From NCBI RefSeq assembly GCF_002900365.1, contig NZ_CP025979.1, forward strand, positions 124,001-188,000: 64,000 nucleotides of DNA, given 5' to 3'. Within the stretch, counting starts at the first letter, position 1. Every line of letters starts with the position of its first letter. Positions 28,053-35,984 of the stretch are shown here, piece after piece. A model generated the notes under the pieces. It was not told where the DNA came from and ran no database searches. It worked only from the letters and a program-made list of their open reading frames with translations. The position numbers were made by a program, and so were the translations under genes. The DNA comes from Escherichia marmotae. GTDB taxonomy: Bacteria; Pseudomonadota; Gammaproteobacteria; Enterobacterales; Enterobacteriaceae.

Positions 28053-29702
28053 GTGTACTTGCGCAGAATCGTCTGGCTATTGACGCTGGTTACGCTGTCA
28101 ACGTTTGCGGAGGAGACGCCGTTACAACTGGCACTGCGGGGGGCGCAGCATGATCAACTGTATCAGTTGACGCCATCGGGCGTGACAAACGTCTCTACGC
28201 TACCTGACACGCTCACTACGCCGTTAGGGAGCTTATGGAAGCTGTATGTTTATGCCTGGCTTGAGGATACTCATCAGCCGGAGCAGCCCTACCAGTGTCG
28301 CGGTAACTCTCCGGAAGAAGTCTATTGCTGTCAGGCGGGGGAGAGCATTACGCGCGAAACGGCGTTGGTGCGTTCCTGTGGTCTCTACTTTTCGCCGCAG
28401 CGGTTGCACATCGGTGCGGATGCGTGGGGGCAATACTGGCAACAGCGCCAGGCACCAACCTGGTTAGCATCGCTTTCTACGCTGAAACCCGAAACGTCGG
28501 TAACCGTTAAATCGTTGCTTGATTCACTGGCGACGTTACCTGCGCAAAACAAAGCCCAGGAAATATTACTGGACGTGGTGCTGGACGATTCGAAAATTGG
28601 CGTAGCGTCCATGCTCGGTAGTCGGGTACGAGTGAAAACCTGGAGCTGGTTTGCCGATGATAAACAGGAAATCCGTCAGGGCGGTTTTGCTGGTTGGTTA
28701 ACTGATGGTACGCCGCTATGGGTTACAGGCAGCGGCACCAGCAAAACGGTATTGACCCGTTACGCGACGATTCTTAATCAGGTTTTGCCTGTACCGACGC
28801 AAGTTGCCAGTGGGCAATGTGTACTGGTGGATCTGTTTGCTCGTTATCCGGTGAAAAAAATCACTGCGGAAAAGAGTACGACGGCAGTAAAACCCGGCGT
28901 GCTTAATGGGCGCTATCGAGTGACGTTTGCCAATGGTAACCATATTACGTTGGTCAGCCACGGTGAGACGACCTTACTTACGGAAAATGGCAAACTGAAA
29001 TTGCAGTCGCATCTCGATCGTGAAGAGTACGTTGCCAGAGTGCTGGATCGCGAGGCGAAAAGTACGCCCCCTGAGGCAGCGAAAGCCATGACCGTGGCGA
29101 TTCGCACATTTTTACAGCAAAATGCCGATCGGGAAGGCGATTGCCTGACAATCCCGGACAGCAGCGCCACTCAGCGCGTTTCTGCTTCGCCAGCCACCAC
29201 GGGCGCGCGGACGATGACCGCCTGGACGCAGGATCTCATCTATGCGGGCGATCCGGTTCATTATCATGGCAGTCGCGCTGCTGAAGGAACGCTGTCCTGG
29301 CGGCAAGCCACCGTCCAGGCGGGGCAGGGAGAGCGTTACGACCAGATACTCGCCTTTGCTTATCCCGACAACAGCCTTAGCCGCTGGGGAGCACCACGCT
29401 CTACTTGCCAGTTATTACCGAAAGCGAAAGCCTGGCTGGCGGAAAAAATGCCACAGTGGCGGCGCGCGTTACAAGACGAGACGGGGTACAACGAGCCAGA
29501 CGTATTCGCGGTGTGCCGTTTAGTCTCGGGGTTCCCCTATACCGATCGGCAGCAAAAAAGGCTATTTATTCGTAATTTTTTTACACTTCAGGATCGACTG
29601 GATTTAACTCATGAGTACCTGCATCTTGCCTTTGATGGATACCCCACCGGGCTGGATGAGAACTATATCGAAGCGCTGACCCGACAATTATTAATGGACT
29701 AA
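28053..29702 (+). CDS. yfaQ: DUF2300 protein YfaQ: PBP-like, SpoIID-like and HExxH regions
   Basis: 549 aa, uncharacterised, with a signal peptide (MYLRRIVWLLTLVTLSTFAEE). Three regions are visible. (1) TTPLGSLWKLYVYAWLE has an SxxK (S60-K63) as in penicillin-binding proteins, followed by ESITRETALVRSCGLYF, where S108-C-G110 sits at the PBP SxN position. (2) From about 323, REEYVARVLDREAKS then PPEAAKAMTVAIRTFLQ resembles SpoIID/LytB. (3) LTHEYLHLAF gives HExxH (H520-E521-H524) with E540 downstream in NYIEALTRQ, a zincin-like pattern. All three are my readings. GTG start directly abuts the yfaS stop, so it is strongly coupled. Confidence 0.9.
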   Translation: MYLRRIVWLLTLVTLSTFAEETPLQLALRGAQHDQLYQLTPSGVTNVSTLPDTLTTPLGSLWKLYVYAWLEDTHQPEQPYQCRGNSPEEVYCCQAGESITRETALVRSCGLYFSPQRLHIGADAWGQYWQQRQAPTWLASLSTLKPETSVTVKSLLDSLATLPAQNKAQEILLDVVLDDSKIGVASMLGSRVRVKTWSWFADDKQEIRQGGFAGWLTDGTPLWVTGSGTSKTVLTRYATILNQVLPVPTQVASGQCVLVDLFARYPVKKITAEKSTTAVKPGVLNGRYRVTFANGNHITLVSHGETTLLTENGKLKLQSHLDREEYVARVLDREAKSTPPEAAKAMTVAIRTFLQQNADREGDCLTIPDSSATQRVSASPATTGARTMTAWTQDLIYAGDPVHYHGSRAAEGTLSWRQATVQAGQGERYDQILAFAYPDNSLSRWGAPRSTCQLLPKAKAWLAEKMPQWRRALQDETGYNEPDVFAVCRLVSGFPYTDRQQKRLFIRNFFTLQDRLDLTHEYLHLAFDGYPTGLDENYIEALTRQLLMD

Positions 29703-29706
29703 TGCT

Positions 29707-30483
29707 ATGCGAAAGATATTTCTTCCGTTGTTACTGGTGGCACTTTCGCCTGTTGCCCACAGCGAAGGAGTGCAGGAAGTCGAAATTGATGCACCGCTTT
29801 CTGGCTGGCATCCGGCAGAGGGTGAAGATGCCAGTTTTTCACAATCGATCAATTACCCCGCGTCGTCCGTCAATATGGCTGATGATCAAAATATCTCTGC
29901 GCAGATCCGCGGCAAAATAAAAAATTATGCTGCGGCGGGCAAAACCCAGCAGGGGCGATTGGTGGTCAACGGTGCCAGTATGCCGCAGAGAATTGAATCT
30001 GATGGTTCATTTGCGCGCCCTTATATTTTTACCGAAGGCAGCAACAGTGTGCAGGTCATCAGCCCTGATGGGCAAAGCCGACAAAAAATGCAGTTTTACT
30101 CTACACCGGGGGCTGGTGCAATTCGCGCGCGTTTACGGTTAGTTCTTTCATGGGATACGGATAATACCGATCTCGATCTCCATGTCGTCACGCCGGATGG
30201 TGAACACGCCTGGTACGGTAATACAGCGCTGAAAAATAGTGGCGCACTGGATATGGATGTCACGACAGGTTACGGACCAGAGATTTTCGCTATGCCTGCG
30301 CCGATTCACGGGCGCTATCAGGTGTATATCAACTACTATGGCGGACGCAGCGAAACGGAATTGACGACTGCTCAACTGACGCTCATCACTGATGAAGGCT
30401 CGGTCAATGAAAAACAGGAAACTTTTGTTGTCCCGATGCGTAATGCTGGTGAACTGACGCTGGTGAAAAGTTTTGACTGGTAA
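29707..30483 (+). CDS. yfaP: DUF2135 secreted protein YfaP
   Basis: 258 aa with a signal peptide (MRKIFLPLLLVALSPVAHS). The C-terminal half is the DUF2135 module: LSWDTDNTDLDLHVVTPDG, rich in Asp suggesting metal binding, then GHYQVY-like GRYQVYINYYGG. The N-terminal half is an Ig-like strand pattern (GRLVVNGASMPQRIESDGSF). No enzyme motif. Last gene of yfaATSQP, 4 bp after yfaQ, followed by a terminator. Likely a structural or binding partner of YfaS; function unknown. Confidence 0.9.
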   Translation: MRKIFLPLLLVALSPVAHSEGVQEVEIDAPLSGWHPAEGEDASFSQSINYPASSVNMADDQNISAQIRGKIKNYAAAGKTQQGRLVVNGASMPQRIESDGSFARPYIFTEGSNSVQVISPDGQSRQKMQFYSTPGAGAIRARLRLVLSWDTDNTDLDLHVVTPDGEHAWYGNTALKNSGALDMDVTTGYGPEIFAMPAPIHGRYQVYINYYGGRSETELTTAQLTLITDEGSVNEKQETFVVPMRNAGELTLVKSFDW

Positions 30484-30516
30484 TTAATGAGGTTACCTTC
30501 ACTGTCGTTGTTTAAG

Positions 30517-30550
30517 AAAACGCCCGATGACTTTCGCTATCGGGCGTTTT
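30517..30550. terminator. Bidirectional terminator between yfaP and atoB
   Basis: Stem AAAACGCCCGAT / ATCGGGCGTTTT (30517-30528, 30539-30550) with A-tract on one side and T-tract on the other, placed between convergent operons, so it can end both. Confidence 0.9.
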
Positions 30551-30556
30551 TGTTTA

Positions 30557-31741
30557 TTAATTCAACCGTTCAATCACCATCGCAATTCCCTGACCACCAC
30601 CAATACATAGCGTTGCCAGCCCCAGCGTTTTATCGCGTGCCTGCATTGCATGTAACAGAGTGACCAGAATACGTGCACCGCTGGCACCGATAGGATGCCC
30701 GAGCGCGATAGCCCCGCCGTTAACATTCACTTTCTCAGGATCAAAGCCCAGGGTTTTCCCTACGGCAAGGAACTGCGCAGCAAACGCTTCATTGGCTTCG
30801 ATAAGATCAATATCTGCCAGTTGCAGCCCTGCCAGTTGTAACGCTTTTTGTGTGGCAGGTACTGGCCCCATTCCCATCAACGCGGGAGCCACGCCGCCGC
30901 TGGCATAGCTTTTAATGCGAGCCAGTGGTTTAAGGCCTGCCGCCAGCGCCGCCGATTCTTCCATAATCACCAGTGCGGCAGCACCGTCGTTAATGCCTGA
31001 AGCATTCCCGGCAGTGACCGTTCCGGCTTTGTCGAAGGCCGGGCGCAATGCAGCCAGAGCTTCTGCAGTAGAATCTGCTTTCGGGAATTCATCGCGATCG
31101 AAGACGATGGTTTTCTTCCGTGTGACGACATTTACCGGGACAATTTCGGCTGTAAAAGCACCAGATTCAATTGCCGTTGCCGCTTTACGCTGTGAATTTA
31201 GTGCCAGTTCATCCTGCATTTCACGGGTAATTCCGTACTCTTTAGCCACGTTTTCGGCGGTAATCCCCATATGATAACCGTGGGTGGCGCACATCAGACC
31301 ATCGCGCAGGATTACGTCATAAACCTGACCGTCTCCCAGACGATAACCTGAGCGTGCTTTTGCATCGAGTAAGTAGGGCGCTAAACTCATGTTCTCCATT
31401 CCACCCGCGACGATGCTCTGCGCCTGACCGGCCTGAATCGCCTGGGCGGCAAGCGCCACGCTTTTCAGACCCGAGCCACACACTTTGTTGATCGTAAATC
31501 CGCACACCGTTTCTGCCAGCCCGCTTTTAAGCAATGCCTGACGCGCCGGGTTTTGCCCTAAACCCGCCTGCAGGACGTTACCCATAATCACTTCATCTAC
31601 GTGTTGTGAGTCAATTTTTGCGCGTTCAATGGCGGCCTGGATCACCGTTGCCCCTAGATCGATAGCGCTGGTGGAGGCGAGTGAACCGTTAAAACTACCG
31701 ATGGCAGTACGTACCGCACTGACGATGACACAATTTTTCAT
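30557..31741 (-). CDS. atoB: Acetyl-CoA acetyltransferase (thiolase II)
   Basis: 394 aa biosynthetic/degradative thiolase that interconverts acetoacetyl-CoA and two acetyl-CoA. Nucleophile C88 (TINKVCGSGLKS), the GHPIGASGAR motif with its catalytic His, and C379 (LCIGGGQG) are present. Last gene of atoDAEB, which catabolises acetoacetate and short-chain fatty acids. Confidence 0.98.
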   Translation of the reverse strand: MKNCVIVSAVRTAIGSFNGSLASTSAIDLGATVIQAAIERAKIDSQHVDEVIMGNVLQAGLGQNPARQALLKSGLAETVCGFTINKVCGSGLKSVALAAQAIQAGQAQSIVAGGMENMSLAPYLLDAKARSGYRLGDGQVYDVILRDGLMCATHGYHMGITAENVAKEYGITREMQDELALNSQRKAATAIESGAFTAEIVPVNVVTRKKTIVFDRDEFPKADSTAEALAALRPAFDKAGTVTAGNASGINDGAAALVIMEESAALAAGLKPLARIKSYASGGVAPALMGMGPVPATQKALQLAGLQLADIDLIEANEAFAAQFLAVGKTLGFDPEKVNVNGGAIALGHPIGASGARILVTLLHAMQARDKTLGLATLCIGGGQGIAMVIERLN

Positions 31742-31771
31742 TTTATATTCCTTCTGTCTGTAGAGTTGCCG

Positions 31772-33094
31772 TCAGAACAGCGTTAAACCAATGACGAAAA
31801 TGATGCCGGAGAAGAGCAGGGCAGTGATGCAATAGCCCATGATGTCGCGGACACCGAGTCCGGCGATTGCCAGTGCTGGCAGCGCCCAGAACGGTTGAGC
31901 CATGTTCATCCATTGCTCGCCGTAGGCGATCGCCATTACGGATTTACCCAGATCTGCGCCCAGTGCCTGGGCTGCGGGTATCACAAATGGCCCCTGAATA
32001 ACCCAGTGACCACCGCCAGAAGGTACGGCGAAGTTGATCAGCGCAGAGCTAAAGAAGGTCATTACCGGGAAGGTGTCCTTATTTGCGACATTGATAAAAA
32101 ATTCGGTAATGAGTCCGCCGAGGCCTGAGTGTTCCATCATTAACTGGATCCCGGCGTAGAAGGGGAATTGCACCAGAATACCGGCGGTACTGCGTGCTGC
32201 CGCACTGATAGCACGCATATAAGCCATTGGTGTTTTATGCAGTAGCAGGCCCGCAATCATAAACATCAGATTGACGGTATTTATGGTGATGTTGAAACCA
32301 TGTTCGATGAAGTACATCGCCAGGTAAGCGATACCGAGTGCACCAATGATCAACGTCAGGATGCGACTTTCCTCCAGTCGCTCGGATGGTGGGGCATCTT
32401 TCGGTAGCTGCTTCTGAAAATCAGCCTCTTCCTGGAGTAGTTTCGGATCGATACTCACCACGTCTGACGGTTTTGGCATCATCATGCGGGTGATAAACGG
32501 CATCACCACAATCAATGCCACAGTGATGAAAATGTTAAAACCACTGAACAGAGTATCGCCCACCGGGATAAGCCCGGCGATATGCTCAACCGGGTTGCCC
32601 GGTGTGGCAGCCAACAGAGGCATTGAGCCAGAGAAGCCGCCGCCCCAGGTGAGAAAACCAATGTAGGCGCAGGCAATGAGCAACGGATAATCAGAACCGG
32701 GTACTCGCCGGGCGACTTCACGGGCGAACATTGCGCCAACAACCAGACCAAATCCCCAGTTGATGACACAAGCGACTGAGCCAAAGAAAGTGACCAGCAT
32801 GACGCCCTGTACGGGCGTCTTTGCAGCGGAGGCGGCAGTACGCAGCAAGCTTTTCACCGGAGCGGAGCTGGCAAGGGCATGACCGGTAACGATGATAAGC
32901 GCCATCTGCATACCGAACGCCAGCAAGTTCCAGAAACCGTCACCCCACATTTTCACCATGTTGATCGGCGTTTGTGGTGTTAACCAAAGCGCGATCACGA
33001 ATGTTAGCAACGTCAGCAACATGGCAAAGATCAGGGGATCGGGAAGCCACCGGCTGACAAAACGCGTCATAAAACGCGAGATGCGACCAATCAT
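31772..33094 (-). CDS. atoE: Short-chain fatty acid transporter AtoE
   Basis: 440 aa multi-span inner-membrane protein of the AtoE/short-chain fatty acid transporter family; about ten or more hydrophobic segments, plus a hydrophilic loop around 215-245 (KPSDVVSIDPKLLQEEADF). Expected to import butyrate and similar acids. Starts ATG at 33094, overlapping the atoA end by 4 bp. Confidence 0.96.
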   Translation of the reverse strand: MIGRISRFMTRFVSRWLPDPLIFAMLLTLLTFVIALWLTPQTPINMVKMWGDGFWNLLAFGMQMALIIVTGHALASSAPVKSLLRTAASAAKTPVQGVMLVTFFGSVACVINWGFGLVVGAMFAREVARRVPGSDYPLLIACAYIGFLTWGGGFSGSMPLLAATPGNPVEHIAGLIPVGDTLFSGFNIFITVALIVVMPFITRMMMPKPSDVVSIDPKLLQEEADFQKQLPKDAPPSERLEESRILTLIIGALGIAYLAMYFIEHGFNITINTVNLMFMIAGLLLHKTPMAYMRAISAAARSTAGILVQFPFYAGIQLMMEHSGLGGLITEFFINVANKDTFPVMTFFSSALINFAVPSGGGHWVIQGPFVIPAAQALGADLGKSVMAIAYGEQWMNMAQPFWALPALAIAGLGVRDIMGYCITALLFSGIIFVIGLTLF

Positions 33095-33741
33095 AAATCA
33101 CCCCGTTGCGTATTCAGATCGGTGGCTACTTCAAAATGAGCTTCGGTTTTGGCACGCACGGTGGCTAAATCACATCCGTCGGCAATTTCGGTGAGCCACA
33201 TTTTGCCGTCAACGAAACGAAAGACTGCCAGTTCTGTTACCAGCATATGCACCGCGTGTTGCGCAGTGAGCGGCATGGTGCAGCGGCGCAAGATTTTTGG
33301 TGAACCATCTTTGGCGCAATGTTCCATGGCAATGATCACTTTGCGCGACCCGGTCACCAGATCCATCGCTCCACCCATACCGGGCACCATTTTCCCAGGC
33401 ACTACCCAGTTCGCGAGGTTGGCTTCTTCGTCTACCTGTAAACCACCGAGCACGCAGGCATCAATATGGCCGCCGCGGATCAGTGCAAATGACATGGCGC
33501 TGTCAAACATGGCTGCTCCAGGCAAAACACCGCATGGCTGTCCGCCAGCGTTCACCAGATCAGGGTGTGCCGTTGTCACCGGGCCTAGCCCCAAAAAACC
33601 GTTTTCCGATTGCAGAGTGATATGAATGCCTTCTGGCAAATAGTTGGCGACCATCGTCGGCAGACCAATGCCCAGATTCACGATGTCACCATCACGAAGC
33701 TCTTGCGCCACACGGCGCGCAATACGTTGTTTCGCATCCAT
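33091..33741 (-). CDS. atoA: Acetate CoA-transferase beta subunit
   Basis: 216 aa. With AtoD transfers CoA from acetyl-CoA to acetoacetate or short-chain acids. The catalytic glutamate is E46 in LQSENGFLGLGP. Overlaps atoD by one base (stop/start) and atoE by 4 bp, in one operon. Confidence 0.97.
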   Translation of the reverse strand: MDAKQRIARRVAQELRDGDIVNLGIGLPTMVANYLPEGIHITLQSENGFLGLGPVTTAHPDLVNAGGQPCGVLPGAAMFDSAMSFALIRGGHIDACVLGGLQVDEEANLANWVVPGKMVPGMGGAMDLVTGSRKVIIAMEHCAKDGSPKILRRCTMPLTAQHAVHMLVTELAVFRFVDGKMWLTEIADGCDLATVRAKTEAHFEVATDLNTQRGDL

Positions 33742-34403
33742 TATTTGCTCTCCTGTGAAACGATGATGTGGTCGATAACGGCACCAGGGGGGACAATATG
33801 GTCAGGTTGCAACTCTCCGGTTTCGACCAGTTCATCTGGCTCTACCAGCGTGATATCAGCCGCAAGGGCAATCAGGGGGTTAAAGTTGCGGGCGCTAAGT
33901 TGATAGGTCAGGTTGCCAAGTGTGTCGCAACGATGAGCGCGAATTAGCGCCAGGTCGGCGCGCAGTGGACGCTCAAGTAACCAGGTTTTGCCGTCGAGTG
34001 TCAGCGTCTGTTTGCCTTCCTCTACGACGGTTCCGACACCGGTTGGAGTGAGAAAGCCACCAAGTCCGGCACCACCACAGCGAATTTGCTCGATTAGCGT
34101 ACCTTGTGGCACCAGAACGACGTCCATTTCACCAGATATCATGCGCCGACCTGTTTCCGGGTTGGTGCCGATATGTGAAGCAATCACTTTGCGGACACGA
34201 CCATTGACGATGAGCGGGCCGATGCCGGTATCAACAAACGCGGTATCATTGGCTATCAATGTCAGGTCGCGAACGCCTGATTCCAGTAATGCTTCAACCA
34301 GGCGGGATGGAGTGCCAATCCCCATAAATCCGCCCACCATGATGGTCATGCCGTCACGAAAGAAGCCGGAGGCGTCTTGTAATGTCATCAATTTTGTTTT
34401 CAT
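33741..34403 (-). CDS. atoD: Acetate CoA-transferase alpha subunit
   Basis: 220 aa, first gene of atoDAEB. Glycine-rich CoA-site segment VGGFMGIGTPSRL near residue 23 is typical of the alpha subunit of family I CoA-transferases. Preceded by AGGGATAAATA as ribosome site and by a sigma-54 promoter (34450-34464). Confidence 0.97.
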   Translation of the reverse strand: MKTKLMTLQDASGFFRDGMTIMVGGFMGIGTPSRLVEALLESGVRDLTLIANDTAFVDTGIGPLIVNGRVRKVIASHIGTNPETGRRMISGEMDVVLVPQGTLIEQIRCGGAGLGGFLTPTGVGTVVEEGKQTLTLDGKTWLLERPLRADLALIRAHRCDTLGNLTYQLSARNFNPLIALAADITLVEPDELVETGELQPDHIVPPGAVIDHIIVSQESK

Positions 34404-34449
34404 TATTTATCCCTCTTGCATACACCGTTGTGGGTACAGTCAGGGAATA

Positions 34450-34464
34450 GCAAGGGGAGTGCCA
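34450..34464 (-). promoter_or_regulatory. Sigma-54 promoter of atoDAEB
   Basis: TGGCACTCCCCTTGC on the minus strand is a perfect -24/-12 element (TGGCAC-N5-TTGC), 47 bp from the atoD start. It agrees with AtoC being a sigma-54 activator. Confidence 0.95.
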
Positions 34465-34547
34465 GAATGAGAATATTTGCTGTTGTTTTTTAACTGGTTG
34501 AATAATAAAGAGTAAGTTAGAAGGGGATGACGAAGGTGAATGATCGG

Positions 34548-34586
34548 CTATGCAGAAATTTGCGCACTGTGCAAATTCCTGCATAG
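34548..34586. promoter_or_regulatory. AtoC upstream activating palindrome
   Basis: A 39-bp inverted repeat: left arm CTATGCAGAAATTTGCGCAC, right arm TGTGCAAATTCCTGCATAG. It lies about 85 bp upstream of the -24 element and just before the end of atoC, matching the known AtoC enhancer of the ato operon. Confidence 0.88.
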
Positions 34587-34598
34587 CAAGTTTTGGTG

Positions 34599-35984
34599 TT
34601 ATACATCCGCCGGATCGATACCGTATTCCTGAAGTTTATACATCAATGCACGGCGACTGATGCCCAGCATTAAAGCCGTGCGGGTTCGGTTGCCGTCCTG
34701 TTGTTCCAGAACTTCCATAATGATGCGTTTTTCGACGCGTTTAATTTCCTCTTTTAAATTACGCTCACCGGCAGGGGCTGTTTTGGCCTCACCAGCGCTA
34801 CAGACAGGCTGACGAATCTGCGGCGGAAGATCCTCAGAAAAAATGATCGGGCCTGAATTCATCACGACGGCGCGTTCAATGACGTTGGAAAGCTCACGAA
34901 TATTTCCCGGCCATGACCAGGCTGTAAGCAGTGACATTGCCATCGGATCGATATCGATAATATCGCGCTGATTCTCACTACTGAATTTTTGCAAAAAGTG
35001 ATTAGCTAACAGGGAAATATCTTCCCGACGATCGCGCAGAGGTGGCAGTATTAAATGAATAACGTTAAGGCGATAAAAGAGATCTTCACGGAAAGTGCCT
35101 TCTTTAACCATTGCCTGCAAGTCGCGGTTGGTGGCAGCAATGATGCGGATATCAACTTTTATGGTTTGATGGCCGCCTATCCGTTCAAATTCCCGTTCCT
35201 GAAGAATGCGTAGTAATTTGGCTTGCAGTACCAGCGGCATTTCGCCAATTTCGTCGAGGAGCAGAGTACCTTCGTTGGCGCGTTCAAATAATCCCTGACG
35301 CAAGGATTGTGCACCAGTAAATGCGCCTTTTTCATGACTAAACAGTTCACTTTCGAGCAACGATTCCGGTAGCGCCGCGCAGTTGACTTTAATAAATGGC
35401 CCCTTTGCCCGCCGCGAATTGTAGTGAATCGCTCTGGCAATCAATTCTTTTCCGGTGCCACTTTCACCGCTAATCAAGACGCTGGCCTGAGAAAGGGCAA
35501 TTTTGGCGGTGTCTTTGCAGATGTCCATCATCGCCGGGCTGTTGGTGAGAATGTGCCCCCATTGCCAACTAGTGCTCAGTGCCTGGTGCAGATGGCGGAT
35601 CTCTTTTTTCATTGACTGGAGTTGTAAAGCTCGCTGAACGATTAAATTCAACTCATCGAGATCAAACGGTTTGATAACATAGTCGAAGGCACCGCAACGT
35701 AGTGCTTCGACGGCGGTTTCCACTTCAGCATAGGCCGTCATCAGAATAACGGGGGGTCGGGTTTCACGGCTGCGCATCTCCTTTAGTGCCTTGATGCCGT
35801 CCATCTCTGGCATGCGGATATCCATCAACACCACGTCAGGGTGAATATCGGCAAACAGTTGTAATGCTGTGCGTCCGTTGTTCGCACAATGTGTTTCGTA
35901 TCCTTGTAGTGCAAAAGCGGTGCTCAACATACGGCGAACATTATCTTCATCATCAACAATAAGGATGCGATTAATAGCGGTCAT
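34599..35984 (-). CDS. atoC: Sigma-54-dependent response regulator AtoC
   Basis: 461 aa. Receiver domain with phospho-acceptor D55 (VVLMDIRMPEMDG); AAA+ domain with Walker A GESGTGKE and the sigma-54 contact loop GAFTGA; C-terminal Fis-type helix-turn-helix (NRTRTALMLGISRRALMYKL). Activates atoDAEB in response to acetoacetate or spermidine via AtoS. Overlaps the atoS stop by 4 bp. Confidence 0.97.
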   Translation of the reverse strand: MTAINRILIVDDEDNVRRMLSTAFALQGYETHCANNGRTALQLFADIHPDVVLMDIRMPEMDGIKALKEMRSRETRPPVILMTAYAEVETAVEALRCGAFDYVIKPFDLDELNLIVQRALQLQSMKKEIRHLHQALSTSWQWGHILTNSPAMMDICKDTAKIALSQASVLISGESGTGKELIARAIHYNSRRAKGPFIKVNCAALPESLLESELFSHEKGAFTGAQSLRQGLFERANEGTLLLDEIGEMPLVLQAKLLRILQEREFERIGGHQTIKVDIRIIAATNRDLQAMVKEGTFREDLFYRLNVIHLILPPLRDRREDISLLANHFLQKFSSENQRDIIDIDPMAMSLLTAWSWPGNIRELSNVIERAVVMNSGPIIFSEDLPPQIRQPVCSAGEAKTAPAGERNLKEEIKRVEKRIIMEVLEQQDGNRTRTALMLGISRRALMYKLQEYGIDPADV

